From Comamonadaceae bacterium (lineage in GTDB: Bacteria > Pseudomonadota > Gammaproteobacteria > Burkholderiales > Burkholderiaceae_C), in the NCBI GenBank assembly GCA_947373185.1, contig CANBWP010000005.1:45397-109396 (forward strand): a stretch of DNA of 64,000 nt, given 5' to 3'. The position numbers and the translations under genes are program-made. Each line of letters starts with the position of its first letter. Position 1 is the first letter of the stretch. A model generated the notes under the pieces. That model saw nothing but the letters and a program-made list of their open reading frames with translations, had not been told where the DNA came from and did no database searches. Shown piece after piece: positions 45,109 through 54,659 of this stretch.

Positions 45109-46221
45109 TCAATTCGATTTGCTTCGGCTCAGCATGAAGGTGAGGGCCATCATCAGTGCCCCAGCCCCGCCTGTGTGCGCCACTGCGGCCAGCAAGGGCC
45201 AACCCAACACCACGTTGGACAGGCCCGTTAAAAATTGCAACAACAACAGTGCTGCCAGCACGCGTGTCATGGTGGGCAAGGCCCCTGCACGCTTGAAGGT
45301 CCAAAGCAACAACAGCGCATAGGTGAACACCACCAAAGCCATGACGCGGTGGACCACATGCACAGACACCAAAGCTTCGTAAGTCAGGTATTGGCCGCGG
45401 CCATCCACGCCCAAGCCACGCCAAATGTCAAAGCCTTGACCCTGCCATGCGGGCCACCACTGGCCATTGCAATCTGGAAAACCTGTGCAAGCCAGCACCG
45501 CGTAATTGGTACTGACCCAAGCCCCCAAAGCAATTTGACAGACCAGCAAGGCTGCCATGAGCCACAGCATGCGCCGCAAATGGACAGCAATGAGTTCACG
45601 TTGCGTGAAGGGCTGCCACGCCACCTGACTGCTCAACAACACCAACAAACCAATGCCGCCCAACAAATGCAAACTCACAATGGCCGGAAACAATTTCATG
45701 GTCACCGTGAGCGCGCCAAACGCCCCTTGCATGCAAACCCACAGCAGCGTCAACCAGGCCCAAAAGGGTTTCACTTGCCAAGCCCCCTGAAACGAATAGT
45801 GACCTTTCCAGCGCTGCCAAGTGCTGCTCAAAGCCAGCACCACAATCAAAAAACCAACGCCCATGGCCAAATACCGATGGATCATTTCAATCCAGGCTTT
45901 GTGGTGCGTGACGGGGCCTGATGGCATGGCAGCTTGGGCCACATCGATGTGCGGTGTGGCGCCCAAGGGGCTCACACTGCCGTAGCAGCCTGGCCAATCG
46001 GGACAACCCAATCCTGAATCGGTGAGGCGCGTGAACGAGCCAAACAAGACCAAATCAAATGTCAGAAACAGTGTGAGCACGGTGATGGCGCGCAACTTCA
46101 AATTGACAGGGTTGTGGCGATGCTTGTACAGCGTCCACACCAAGGGCAGCAATGCGATGAGCACCCCCATGCCCAGCAAACGCAGCGTGGGGGTCAGGTT
46201 GTACAAGTCGACGTTGGCCAT
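45109..46221 (-). CDS. ctaA: Heme A synthase (COX15/CtaA family)
   Basis: A 370-residue membrane protein with about eight helices. TRLTDSGLGCPDWPGCYG carries the conserved cysteines and DWP signature of COX15, and IHRYLAMGVGF and VHVVHRVMA contain heme-ligand histidines. It oxidises the methyl of heme O to form heme A for subunit I (ctaD). The N-terminus is slightly extended compared with short CtaA. It lies 4 bases downstream of the SCO-like membrane gene. Confidence 0.94.
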   Translation of the reverse strand: MANVDLYNLTPTLRLLGMGVLIALLPLVWTLYKHRHNPVNLKLRAITVLTLFLTFDLVLFGSFTRLTDSGLGCPDWPGCYGSVSPLGATPHIDVAQAAMPSGPVTHHKAWIEMIHRYLAMGVGFLIVVLALSSTWQRWKGHYSFQGAWQVKPFWAWLTLLWVCMQGAFGALTVTMKLFPAIVSLHLLGGIGLLVLLSSQVAWQPFTQRELIAVHLRRMLWLMAALLVCQIALGAWVSTNYAVLACTGFPDCNGQWWPAWQGQGFDIWRGLGVDGRGQYLTYEALVSVHVVHRVMALVVFTYALLLLWTFKRAGALPTMTRVLAALLLLQFLTGLSNVVLGWPLLAAVAHTGGAGALMMALTFMLSRSKSN

Positions 46222-46225
46222 GGTG

Positions 46226-46966
46226 TTAACGACCCGGGGTGTCCCAGAATGCGGCAGCGCGCAAGAGCCGGTCTAAATCTTTCTTGGCCAAGGCAGCCGC
46301 TGCCAAATCAATGCCTGGCGGAAAGCGCATCATCCAGTTCCCCATGGGGTCAACCACATACAAATGCTCAACCAGTTGATGACCCGGTGCAGGGTTTAAC
46401 CACTGCGCAAGTTGTGACTCATCGACGCGCAATGCCGTGGCCTGCGCCAATGCAGGCAACAACTTGGGATCGATGGCGGCATCGCCGGTTGCCAACCAAA
46501 CCCAATCCACACGGTCTTTTTCCTTGCCCAATGACTCACGCAATTGACGCTGGAAATACAAATGTTTTTGGCAAGTTTCATTGCAAGCAGCATCTGCCAC
46601 GCTGATCAAAAGCCACTGCCCTTTGAGTGCGCTCAAAAGCATTTTGTCGCCATTGAGTTGGCTGACTTCGAGCGCTGGCAAGGGCCGCTGGGGGTCAATC
46701 AAGTCGCCGTGATTGCGGCGTCCTTCGGGACGAATGACGTAGTAGGTGAAATAAGAGGCAACGACAGGTGCCGCACAGACCAAAAACAAGGCCAGCATTT
46801 TCCAGCGGCCCATGCGCGTGCGGGCTTCATCGGCATGCACCACATCCTGAGGGTTGGGCATGTCGTGAACGGTCATGCCCAGCGGCGCATCCTGCCAATG
46901 GGGCTGATCAGGCTGCGTCGGTGTGTTTGAATTTGAAGCGAGGTCGGACAATTTGGAACCAGACAT
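46226..46966 (-). CDS. SCO-like single-pass membrane protein of the oxidase cluster
   Basis: A 246-residue protein with one membrane helix (MLALFLVCAAPVVASYFTYYVI) and a periplasmic thioredoxin-like domain carrying CNETC in place of the SCO CxxxC (CPDVC) motif. The family is found in Burkholderiales oxidase clusters between SURF1 and ctaA. A role in cofactor insertion is likely but unproven. The start is uncertain: ATG 46966 overlaps SURF1 by 59 bases, while ATG 46876 (MTVHDMP) avoids overlap and starts at what looks like a conserved N-terminus. Confidence 0.78.
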   Translation of the reverse strand: MSGSKLSDLASNSNTPTQPDQPHWQDAPLGMTVHDMPNPQDVVHADEARTRMGRWKMLALFLVCAAPVVASYFTYYVIRPEGRRNHGDLIDPQRPLPALEVSQLNGDKMLLSALKGQWLLISVADAACNETCQKHLYFQRQLRESLGKEKDRVDWVWLATGDAAIDPKLLPALAQATALRVDESQLAQWLNPAPGHQLVEHLYVVDPMGNWMMRFPPGIDLAAAALAKKDLDRLLRAAAFWDTPGR

Positions 46967-47684
46967 AAAGCAATGCAATCAAAAGCGCCATTCCAAACCA
47001 CTGGAAGGCATAACCATGGTGTTTCTCAACACCTGTTGCGGCCTGTGGCCATTCACGCAGTAAACCTTCTGAGGGTGCGCCCACTTGAATGACTGAGATT
47101 TCCAACAAAGGCAATCCAGTCTCAACGCGAAATTCTTGCAAGTCCAGATTTTGCCGTATTACGGACTTGGCTTCCTCGCCGAGCGCATAAAGCTTAGACG
47201 GTGGCAAGGCTATCAGCCCCTTCAAGGCCACCACCTCTGTGGGCGTTTGGATGGCGGGCAATCGGGTACGGTCAGTAAAGTCGCGGCCGACCCACCCGCG
47301 CTGCACCAACACCACCGCGTCCGTGGCTTTGATTTTGAAAGGCGTCATGACGTAAAAGCCTGGCCGCGCGTTCATTTGTCGATTGTCCAAATAGACGGTG
47401 TACTTTTGCAACCACTCCCCTTCCAAGCGAACGGCCCGGTGGAGCAATCCAGCACGGTTGCTGGCGGAATCTTGCGCGCCGCCCAAAAACGAGCCTTCCA
47501 GCAAAGGCATTTGGCTTTTTTGGATGATCTCGGCTTGCCAATTCAATTTGGTCTGCGCCCGGCCCAATTGCCAAAATCCCAATGAACAAGTGAGTGCCAC
47601 GCAGGCGGCCGCCAGCAAGAACCACAGCGCAGATTGCACCCGGGGGTTCTTTTTGAGGGACGCTGACAAGACCCACCAACTCAT
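46908..47684 (-). CDS. SURF1-family oxidase assembly protein
   Basis: A 258-residue protein with membrane helices at both ends, the SURF1 build. LGFWQLGRAQTKLNWQ at the first helix and VLVQRGWVGRDF and HHGYAFQWFGMAL near the second are signature segments. It helps assemble heme A into subunit I. It starts the minus-strand section that ends with SCO1 and is divergent from the DUF2909 gene. Confidence 0.9.
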   Translation of the reverse strand: MSWWVLSASLKKNPRVQSALWFLLAAACVALTCSLGFWQLGRAQTKLNWQAEIIQKSQMPLLEGSFLGGAQDSASNRAGLLHRAVRLEGEWLQKYTVYLDNRQMNARPGFYVMTPFKIKATDAVVLVQRGWVGRDFTDRTRLPAIQTPTEVVALKGLIALPPSKLYALGEEAKSVIRQNLDLQEFRVETGLPLLEISVIQVGAPSEGLLREWPQAATGVEKHHGYAFQWFGMALLIALLYVWFQIVRPRFKFKHTDAA

Positions 47685-47699
47685 CCGATAATTCCGTTC

Positions 47700-47945
47700 A
47701 TGAAAATACTTGTTGCAATTGCATTCTTGGCCATCTTAGGCAGCTTGGCCTCTGCCCTTTTCTTCATGATGCGAGGCAGCCCTCCCAGCAACGCTGAAGG
47801 CGCAGAAACACCCGCGCCCCCCAAGGGCAAGATGGTGAAGGCCCTGGCGTTTCGGGTGGGCTTCTCCATTGTGCTCTTCCTGTGCATCTTGCTGGCTTGG
47901 AAGCTGGGTTATGTCCAACCGTCCGGCATCCCAGCAGGCGCTTGA
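47700..47945 (+). CDS. DUF2909 twin-helix membrane protein
   Basis: An 81-residue protein with two membrane helices (residues 3-24 and 49-71) joined by a charged, proline-rich linker (SPPSNAEGAETPAPP). The family is common next to proteobacterial cytochrome oxidase genes. Its function is unknown. It is transcribed against the flow of the cluster and ends at a strong terminator. Confidence 0.82.
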   Translation: MKILVAIAFLAILGSLASALFFMMRGSPPSNAEGAETPAPPKGKMVKALAFRVGFSIVLFLCILLAWKLGYVQPSGIPAGA

Positions 47946-47961
47946 TTCAAGCACCTTTCAC

Positions 47962-47988
47962 AAAAAAAGCGCCCTCGGGCGCTTTTTT
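47962..47988. terminator. Rho-independent terminator (bidirectional)
   Basis: A-run, GCGCCC-TC-GGGCGC hairpin, then T-run, between the DUF2909 gene and the end of ctaE. It can end transcription from both sides. Confidence 0.85.
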
Positions 47989-48017
47989 GTTGCGGGGCCA
48001 AAGTTGAATGGCACCCA

Positions 48018-48899
48018 TTACATCCAGTAAACCAAGATGTACAAACCAAGCCACACCACGTCGACGAAGTGCCAGTACCAAGCAGCACCTTCGAAACCGA
48101 AGTGGCGCTCTGTGGTGAAGTGACCTTTTTGCAAACGCAAAGTGATGAACAACAACATCAACATGCCGACAAACACGTGAAAACCGTGGAAGCCCGTGAG
48201 CATGTAGAAGGTTGAGCCATAAACACCAGAGCTCAACTTCAAATTCATTTCTGTCCAAGCGTGTGAATACTCATAGCCTTGAACAAACAAGAACACCAAA
48301 CCCAAAACCACTGTCATCCACATGAACTTGATGGTTTTGCTGCGATCACCATGCTGCAATGCGTGGTGGGCAATGGTCAAGGTCACGCCAGACGTCAACA
48401 ACAACGCGGTGTTGATGGTGGGCAACCAGAAGGGCGTCATGGTTTGGAAGGGCTCGATGATGCCAGCAGGTGATGCTGTGGCGCCAGCGGCCAAGGTGGG
48501 CCAAACGGCTTTGAAATCAGGCCACAAAAGCGCGTTGTCCAAGCTGCCCAGAGCAGGCAAGGAATGTGAGCGTGCCCACCACAAAGCGGAGAAGAACGCA
48601 CCAAAGAACATCACCTCAGAGAAGATGAACCAAGTCATGCTCCAGCGGTAGGACAGGTCAATTTTGTAGCCATATTGGCCACTTTCGCTTTCCGAAATGG
48701 CATCGCTGAACCATTGGTACAAAACGGTCAGCCACCATGCCAAACCGGCAAACAAGGAATACTTACCCCAGTCTGCACCGTTGATCCATTGGCCTGCACC
48801 CAAGATCACCAAGAACAAACCAAATGCAGCCATGGCCGGATGGCGTGATGGATGGGGCACATAGTAGTAAGGCGTTGTGCCGTGTGCTGTAGAACTCAT
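48018..48899 (-). CDS. ctaE: Cytochrome c oxidase subunit III
   Basis: A 293-residue seven-helix membrane protein. MTWFIFSEVMFFGAFF carries the conserved glutamate and GFHGFHVFVG and WYWHFVDVVWLGLY are subunit III signatures. It supports the stability of the subunit I proton pathway. It lies downstream of ctaG and the DUF2970 gene, ends before the terminator at 47962 and is the last gene of the ctaC-to-ctaE block. Confidence 0.95.
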   Translation of the reverse strand: MSSTAHGTTPYYYVPHPSRHPAMAAFGLFLVILGAGQWINGADWGKYSLFAGLAWWLTVLYQWFSDAISESESGQYGYKIDLSYRWSMTWFIFSEVMFFGAFFSALWWARSHSLPALGSLDNALLWPDFKAVWPTLAAGATASPAGIIEPFQTMTPFWLPTINTALLLTSGVTLTIAHHALQHGDRSKTIKFMWMTVVLGLVFLFVQGYEYSHAWTEMNLKLSSGVYGSTFYMLTGFHGFHVFVGMLMLLFITLRLQKGHFTTERHFGFEGAAWYWHFVDVVWLGLYILVYWM

Positions 48900-48941
48900 A
48901 CTTGCTCCTGCTCTCTCTTAAACCAAATTTGTATCAAAAAA

Positions 48942-49151
48942 TTACAAAGTGCTGGGCTGTGCCACCACCCAATGAACCAAGGCAATCAAGCCCACCACAA
49001 AGATCAGTGCCAATGACAAACCCACCACCAATACATGAAAGGGGTTGAGCTTGGCCATGTCTTCTTGGCCTGCACTGTTTTTTCTCAAACCAATGAAAGA
49101 CCACAACACCGCTTGGACGGTGCGAAAAAATGACATCTTGTCATTGCTCAT
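48942..49151 (-). CDS. DUF2970 small membrane protein
   Basis: A 69-residue protein with an N-terminal amphipathic part (FFRTVQAVLWSFIGLRK) and one membrane helix near residues 38-62. DUF2970 members sit between ctaG and ctaE in betaproteobacteria; their role is unknown. The start overlaps the ctaG stop by 4 bases. Confidence 0.82.
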   Translation of the reverse strand: MSNDKMSFFRTVQAVLWSFIGLRKNSAGQEDMAKLNPFHVLVVGLSLALIFVVGLIALVHWVVAQPSTL

Positions 49152-49777
49152 GAACCCACCTTGGAAGAAACCAATGCTGCGGGCACTGAAGCCACAGGCG
49201 TTGTGGCAGGTGCGGGCGGTGTTTTGCCACCCACCTCAAAGAAGGTGTAAGACAAGGTAATGGTGGTGACGTCTTTGGACAACTTAGGGTCAATCACAAA
49301 AACCACAGGCCATTGTTTTTTCTCACCCGCTTCCAAGGTGTACTGATTGAAGCAAAAGCATTCAATCTTGTTGAAATGAGGCGCTGCTTGATTGGGGGCA
49401 TAACTTGGAATGGCCTGCGCAGCCATGCGGCGATTTTGAACGTTCTGAAATTCGTACATCACGGTCGACAACTCGCCGGGATGAACTTGAATAGAACGTT
49501 GCGCAGGTTTGAAATCCCAAGGACCACGCGAGTTGGCATCAAACTCAACAGTGATGGTGCGTGAATAGTCGATTTGCGAATTGCCAGGCTGAGAAACATC
49601 TTTACCGGCTGCGCCGTTGCCCGGCACCTGACGTTCTGCAATGGACAGAATGTTGATGCCCGTCATCTCACAAATGTGTTTGTAGATGGGAATGAGCGCG
49701 TACCCAAAGGCGAACATGCAGGCCGCAACCACGGCCAGCTTGCTCACCATTTTGATGTTTTCGCGGTAAAGGCTCAT
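49148..49777 (-). CDS. ctaG: Cytochrome c oxidase assembly protein CtaG (Cox11)
   Basis: A 209-residue membrane-anchored protein. A helix near residue 14-30 is followed by a periplasmic domain with the copper-binding motif ECFCFNQ near residue 137. Cox11 delivers copper to the CuB site of subunit I. The C-terminus is extended by an alanine- and proline-rich tail (APATTPVASVPAALVSS). It follows the 39-residue small protein by 28 bases. Confidence 0.94.
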   Translation of the reverse strand: MSLYRENIKMVSKLAVVAACMFAFGYALIPIYKHICEMTGINILSIAERQVPGNGAAGKDVSQPGNSQIDYSRTITVEFDANSRGPWDFKPAQRSIQVHPGELSTVMYEFQNVQNRRMAAQAIPSYAPNQAAPHFNKIECFCFNQYTLEAGEKKQWPVVFVIDPKLSKDVTTITLSYTFFEVGGKTPPAPATTPVASVPAALVSSKVGS

Positions 49778-49805
49778 GACGCAGTGGTTGGCAACTCAGC
49801 GTGAC

Positions 49806-49925
49806 TTATCTGGAAGTCAGCACAATCATTTTGACCAAGAACCCGACAAAAAACACCACCGCCACAGAGGCCAAGATGAGGCCTAAGCGCAGGTTGTTTT
49901 TCTTTTGTTCGGGTGTCAAGGACAT
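49806..49925 (-). CDS. Small cytochrome oxidase assembly protein (39 residues)
   Basis: A short open frame in the gap between ctaD and ctaG. It reads MSLTPEQKKNNLRLGLIL, a membrane helix (ASVAVVFFVGFLVKMIV), then LTSR and stop. Short proteins with this start and a single helix are found at this place in Burkholderiales oxidase clusters. It is too short for many gene finders. The cluster context and the charged-then-helix layout support it as a real gene. Confidence 0.78.
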   Translation of the reverse strand: MSLTPEQKKNNLRLGLILASVAVVFFVGFLVKMIVLTSR

Positions 49926-49943
49926 GATGCTGCTCTGTGAAAA

Positions 49944-51578
49944 TTAACCAATGACGCGGGTTGCCGTGACATCCAGCTTCGGTGGGTTTTCAAAGGTGTG
50001 GAACGGTGCTGGAGAAGGAACTTCCCACTCCAAACCTTCGGCAGCTTCCCAAGGTTTCTGAGGTGCTTTTTCGCCTTGACCGCGCATGCTGGGCAGCACC
50101 ACGAACAAGAAGAAGTAAACCTGTGCAAAACCGAAGAAGAACGCGCCCACAGATGCGATGGCGTTGAAATCGGCAAACTGCATGGGGTAGTCAGCGTAGC
50201 GACGTGGCATACCCGCCAAGCCCAAGAAGTGCATGGGGAAGAAGGTGATGTTGAACGAAATGATGGACCACCAGAAGTGAATCTTGCCGCGTGTTTCGCT
50301 GTACATCACGCCTGTCCATTTAGGCAACCAGTAGTAGGCGCCAGAGAACATGGCAAACAAGGAGCCGGCCACCAACACGTAGTGGAAGTGGGCCACCACG
50401 TAGTAAGTGTCTTGCAACTGAATGTCAATGGGCGCCATGGCCAAAATCAAACCAGTGAAGCCGCCCATGGTGAACACAAAAATGAAGCCGATGGCAAACA
50501 TCATGGGTGTTTCAAAGGTCATGGAGCCGCGCCACATGGTGGCGATCCAGTTGAAAATTTTCACTGCGGTTGGCACAGCGATCAGCATGGTGGCGTACAT
50601 GAAGAACAACTGGCCTGTCACGGGCATGCCGGTTGTGAACATGTGGTGAGCCCACACAATGAAAGACAAAATCGCAATGGAAGAAGTGGCGTACACCATG
50701 GAGGCATAACCGAACAGCTTTTTGCGTGCAAATGCGGGAACCACTTGGCTGATGATGCCGAAGGCCGGCAAAATCATGATGTACACCTCAGGGTGACCGA
50801 AGAACCAGAAGATGTGTTGGTACATGACGGGGTCGCCGCCGCCAGCTGGATTAAAGAAGCTGGTACCGAAGTGACGGTCTGTGAGCGTCATGGTGATGGC
50901 GCCAGCCAAAACGGGCATCACAGCAATCAACAAGTAAGCCGTAATGAGCCATGTCCAAGCAAACATCGGCATCTTCATGAGCGTCATGCCGGGCGCGCGC
51001 ATGTTCAGAATGGTCACGATGATGTTGATCGAGCCCATGATGGACGAGGCGCCCAAGATGTGCATGGCAAAAATACCGGCGTCCATGGAAGGACCCATTT
51101 GCAAGGTCAAAGGCGCGTACAAGGTCCAACCGGCAGCGGGTGCGCCACCGGGCATGAAGAACGAGCCGGCCAACATGGCAGCGGCAGGAATCATCAGCCA
51201 GAAGCTGAAGTTGTTCATGCGGGCAAAGGCCATATCGGCTGCGCCAATTTGCAAAGGAATCATCCAGTTTGCAAAGCCAACAAAGGCCGGCATGATGGCA
51301 CCAAACACCATGATCAAACCGTGCATGGTGGTGAACTGATTGAACAACTCAGGATTGACCAACTGCAAACCAGGCTGGAACAACTCGGCGCGAATGAGCA
51401 GCGCCAAGATGCCGCCAATCATGAGCATGGTGAAGCTGAACAACAAATACAAAGTACCAATGTCTTTGTGGTTGGTGGCGAACACCCAACGGCGCCAGCC
51501 TTCGGGGGCACCGTGGTGGTCATGGCTGTGGTCATCGTGACCGTGGGCGTGATCGTGAGGATGTAGAACTGCGCTCAT
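49944..51578 (-). CDS. ctaD: Cytochrome c oxidase subunit I
   Basis: A 544-residue twelve-helix protein. [15 protein letters not shown] contains a CuB histidine and the covalently bound tyrosine, WAHHMFTTG the other CuB histidines, and [15 protein letters not shown] the heme ligands. It has a histidine-rich N-terminus ([18 protein letters not shown]), unusual for the subunit and possibly metal-binding. Catalytic core of an aa3-type oxidase. An equally long frame on the opposite strand is an artefact of codon bias. Confidence 0.96.
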   Translation of the reverse strand: MSAVLHPHDHAHGHDDHSHDHHGAPEGWRRWVFATNHKDIGTLYLLFSFTMLMIGGILALLIRAELFQPGLQLVNPELFNQFTTMHGLIMVFGAIMPAFVGFANWMIPLQIGAADMAFARMNNFSFWLMIPAAAMLAGSFFMPGGAPAAGWTLYAPLTLQMGPSMDAGIFAMHILGASSIMGSINIIVTILNMRAPGMTLMKMPMFAWTWLITAYLLIAVMPVLAGAITMTLTDRHFGTSFFNPAGGGDPVMYQHIFWFFGHPEVYIMILPAFGIISQVVPAFARKKLFGYASMVYATSSIAILSFIVWAHHMFTTGMPVTGQLFFMYATMLIAVPTAVKIFNWIATMWRGSMTFETPMMFAIGFIFVFTMGGFTGLILAMAPIDIQLQDTYYVVAHFHYVLVAGSLFAMFSGAYYWLPKWTGVMYSETRGKIHFWWSIISFNITFFPMHFLGLAGMPRRYADYPMQFADFNAIASVGAFFFGFAQVYFFLFVVLPSMRGQGEKAPQKPWEAAEGLEWEVPSPAPFHTFENPPKLDVTATRVIG

Positions 51579-51613
51579 CTTGAATTCCTTTAAATACTTT
51601 TCAAAGTACTTGA

Positions 51614-52786
51614 TTACTTGCGGGCTGCCAGCACATCAGCCGGTTGCACCACTTGCCCAGTCTTGTTAGACCAATTGTTTTTGGTGAAGGTGATCACCGC
51701 GGCAATTTCCGTGTCAGACAACTGCTTCCATGAAGGCATGGTTTGGTTGTTTTGACCGTTCAACAAAACCATGATTTGCTTGGTTTTGTCGGCATTCAGA
51801 ACCACTGCCGCACCATCCAATGGCTTGACAGCACCGCCGCCCTTGCCGCTGGCTTGGTGGCATGCGGCACAGTTGGCAGCATAGACCTTTTCGCCGCGCT
51901 GGAGGGAATCTTCCAATGTCCAGACTTTGCTGGGGTCATCGGCTTTGGCAGCCATTTTCTTCTTCTCAGCGTCCACCCATTTTGTGTAGTCTTCGGCTGA
52001 AACAACCTTGACATGGATTGGCATGTAAGCGTGCTCTTTGCCGCACAGCTCTTGGCACTGGCCATGGAAATCACCCACGCGCTCTGCGCGGAACCACGTG
52101 TCACGGACAAAGCCAGGAATAGCGTCTTGCTTGATGCCCAAAGAAGGCACGGCAAACGCATGAATCACGTCGTTGGCCGTGGTAATGACACGGATCTTCT
52201 TACCAACTGGCACCACCAAGGCGTTGTCAACTTTCAAGAGATAGTCGTCACCAGAGGGCTTGCCAGAATTGGACATTTCGCGCTGTGCCGTGTCCAAGGT
52301 TGAGATGAAAGCGATGCCTTCGCCCTCGCCTTTGATGTAGTCGTAACCCCACTTCCACTGGTAACCCGTGGCTTTGATGGTGAGATCTGCATTGGTGGTG
52401 TCTTTCGAAGCCACCAACACTTTGGTGGCGGGCAAGGCCATCAAAATCACAATGATGAAAGGCACGATGGTCCAAATGACTTCAACCGTCATGGACTCAT
52501 GGAATGTGGCCGGCTTGTGGCCCAACGATTTGCGGTGTTTCCAAATGGAATAGAACATGACCGAGAACACAGCCACGAAGATGACTGAACACAAGATCAT
52601 CATCATGACGTGCAACCAATGTTGCTCTTCAGCAATTTTGGTGGCCGCGGGGTGAAAGTCCAGTTGGTTGACCGCAGGGCCGCCTGGTAAATCGTTGACG
52701 GCATAAGCGGCAGTTGCCACCCAAGCGCCAGCCCAAATACCTGCTTTGCTCAGCAAAGACACCAATGTTTTGGAAATGCTCTTCAT
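51614..52786 (-). CDS. ctaC: Cytochrome c oxidase subunit II with fused cytochrome c domain
   Basis: A 390-residue precursor. A signal peptide ends near AYA; two membrane helices follow; the CuA motif [14 protein letters not shown] is near residue 225. Residues about 290-380 form a cytochrome c domain with CAACH and the methionine ligand region [13 protein letters not shown], making this a caa3-type subunit II. ATG 52786 is chosen because MKSISK begins a proper signal peptide; a frame from 52846 would add a non-signal-like stretch. The 155-bp gap upstream should carry the cluster promoter. Confidence 0.94.
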   Translation of the reverse strand: MKSISKTLVSLLSKAGIWAGAWVATAAYAVNDLPGGPAVNQLDFHPAATKIAEEQHWLHVMMMILCSVIFVAVFSVMFYSIWKHRKSLGHKPATFHESMTVEVIWTIVPFIIVILMALPATKVLVASKDTTNADLTIKATGYQWKWGYDYIKGEGEGIAFISTLDTAQREMSNSGKPSGDDYLLKVDNALVVPVGKKIRVITTANDVIHAFAVPSLGIKQDAIPGFVRDTWFRAERVGDFHGQCQELCGKEHAYMPIHVKVVSAEDYTKWVDAEKKKMAAKADDPSKVWTLEDSLQRGEKVYAANCAACHQASGKGGGAVKPLDGAAVVLNADKTKQIMVLLNGQNNQTMPSWKQLSDTEIAAVITFTKNNWSNKTGQVVQPADVLAARK

Positions 52787-52941
52787 AGTTTTCACTAACT
52801 TCCAAGTTTCAAATGAAACCACTACAGTTATTACAAAAGGGAACACGAAAAGAAGGTCAACACACAGCCACAGAATGGCCGTCGATGGTCAAGCTCAACG
52901 GCCGAAATTTTAACCGAGTTGAAGGCCCACTTTGAGATTTA

Positions 52942-53862
52942 TCAAACTTGATTTGATTTCTTTTGCGGATTTCTCAGCATTTGACGCAAGTCATCCAAGC
53001 CAATTTGGCTGTGTGAAGCAACTTTCACACGGGCTGTCGGTTTCAAAGCATGACCGTAGACCACCTCAAAGCTCAGCGCCAACCGGCCCTCTTGATCAAC
53101 TTGTGCCAATGACAGCATGGCTTCGTGCCATTGGGCCAGCCACGCTTTGCCCCTGAGCGCGCCGAATCGCGTCACATGAAAATTACGACCTATAGTTCGC
53201 AAATCCTCGAGCAATTTGTCTGAATTGATGTAGGTCAAGACAATCTTTTCCATGTCCATCACGGGCTCAGCAAAGCCTGCATGGACCAGCATGTCACCCC
53301 AGTCGTGCATGTCGGTAAATTCATGCGTGGGCGTGGGCCAGCCCTTTTTTGCATAGACCGCACGCAACTCTTTGAGCGTGTCGGGCCCTAGGCAAGAAAA
53401 CATCAAAAAACCATCGACTGCCAAGACCCGATGCCATTCAGCCAACAAAGCCTGCGGCTCAGACGTTTGATGCAGCAGCATGTTGGCCCACACCATGTCC
53501 ATGCTGTGGCTGGCCAATGCGTTGGTTTTAAGCTTGGAAGTCCACCAAGCCGCAGGTTGCCACCAAGGGGCACGCGCCCAAGCCTGAACGCTTTCGGCCT
53601 CGCCAGCTCGCGCAGCGGTGAGATGGCCCTTGGCCTTGGGATAGCGCTTTTGCAACATGCCCAAGGCGTTGAGCCCTGCCCGAATGGGGTCCCAGCAGAC
53701 CCATGACTTGGGCTGCAAGCGAATGAAGGCCAAGCGCTCTGCCATGCGACGCGCCACCTCTTCGTGCAACCAAGGTGAAGTCAAAGGCTTGGGGGCCCAT
53801 GGGCGTTGAGCCCATCTGCGAGCAGCGATGGGGTCTAGACTAGGAGGACGTTCGTTGGCCAT
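52942..53862 (-). CDS. bioC: SAM-dependent methyltransferase, BioC-like
   Basis: A 306-residue methyltransferase. The N-terminal SIDPIAARRWA-like start (LDPIAARRWAQRP), LASHSMDMVWANMLLHQTSEPQAL as the motif after the SAM fold, and FSCLGPDTLKELR are typical of malonyl-ACP O-methyltransferase BioC in betaproteobacteria, which starts the biotin pimeloyl chain. The SAM-binding glycine motif is weak here (CWDPIRAGLNAL), so a degenerate or more distant BioC is possible. It is divergent from comF. Confidence 0.75.
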   Translation of the reverse strand: MANERPPSLDPIAARRWAQRPWAPKPLTSPWLHEEVARRMAERLAFIRLQPKSWVCWDPIRAGLNALGMLQKRYPKAKGHLTAARAGEAESVQAWARAPWWQPAAWWTSKLKTNALASHSMDMVWANMLLHQTSEPQALLAEWHRVLAVDGFLMFSCLGPDTLKELRAVYAKKGWPTPTHEFTDMHDWGDMLVHAGFAEPVMDMEKIVLTYINSDKLLEDLRTIGRNFHVTRFGALRGKAWLAQWHEAMLSLAQVDQEGRLALSFEVVYGHALKPTARVKVASHSQIGLDDLRQMLRNPQKKSNQV

Positions 53863-53921
53863 GCAAAGAAAAGCAATTCGGTTGAAAGCGTGAAAGAGCA
53901 GAGCTCGCAGTATATTGACTC

Positions 53922-54641
53922 GTGATTCACCTTCCCAGTCAATGTGCCATTTGCAAGGCTTGGCCCTCCCATGCCATTTGCAACGCCTGTGTCGCGGCCT
54001 TTGGCAGGCCTGTGGCTCGCTGTGCGCAATGCGCCACAGCCCTTCTCATGTCATCCATGTCAGCCTCGCCAGCCTCGCCACGCACCTTTTCAACTTCAAG
54101 CGCCCTGCTCTGCAGCAACTGCCAGAAGCACCCGCCAGCCTTGGATGCATGCTGGGCCGCCCTGCCCTATGCGTGGCCTTGGGCCCACTTAATCACCCAG
54201 TTCAAATTTCAAAGACAAGCAGCGTGGGCTCGACATTTCGCGCAACTCATGCAAAGCACCCCTTGGGTGGCAGACGCTTTAAGCCAGGCCAATGGCTTGG
54301 TGCCTATTCCCTTGTCGCAACAACGCCTGGCCGAAAGGGGTTTCAACCAATCGCTGATGCTGGCCCTGCATTTGAGTGCATCCAAAACTCAGGCCCATCT
54401 GCTGCTTCGCATGCGTCACACGGTCGCGCAAAGCGCCCTTCACCGAACGGAGCGTCTGCACAATTTAACGGGGGCCTTTGCCGTGGCTCCGCTTTTGGCG
54501 CACACCGTCCGGGCTCAACACCTCCTGCTGATCGACGACGTCATGACCAGTGGCGCGACCCTCAATTTGGCCGCGCAGGTTTTGAAGCAAGCCGGGGCAG
54601 CCCGCGTCAGCGCACTGGTCTTGGCCAGAACGCCGTCCTAA
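53922..54641 (+). CDS. ComF-family phosphoribosyltransferase-like protein
   Basis: A 239-residue protein. An N-terminal zinc-finger-like part has CAICKAWPSHAICNAC and CAQCATALL. The C-terminal phosphoribosyltransferase domain has RGFNQS and the PRPP-binding LLIDDVMTSGATL. ComF proteins are linked to DNA uptake in naturally competent bacteria. The start is GTG at 53922; no ribosome-binding site is clear. TrmL follows 18 bases later. Confidence 0.86.
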   Translation: MIHLPSQCAICKAWPSHAICNACVAAFGRPVARCAQCATALLMSSMSASPASPRTFSTSSALLCSNCQKHPPALDACWAALPYAWPWAHLITQFKFQRQAAWARHFAQLMQSTPWVADALSQANGLVPIPLSQQRLAERGFNQSLMLALHLSASKTQAHLLLRMRHTVAQSALHRTERLHNLTGAFAVAPLLAHTVRAQHLLLIDDVMTSGATLNLAAQVLKQAGAARVSALVLARTPS

Positions 54642-54659
54642 AACAAGGACAATACCGAC

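Noticed and set aside
49998..51566. Open frame of 522 codons opposite ctaD
   Set aside because: The sense frame is a fully conserved oxidase subunit I; the antisense frame is His- and Gly-rich nonsense produced by codon bias.
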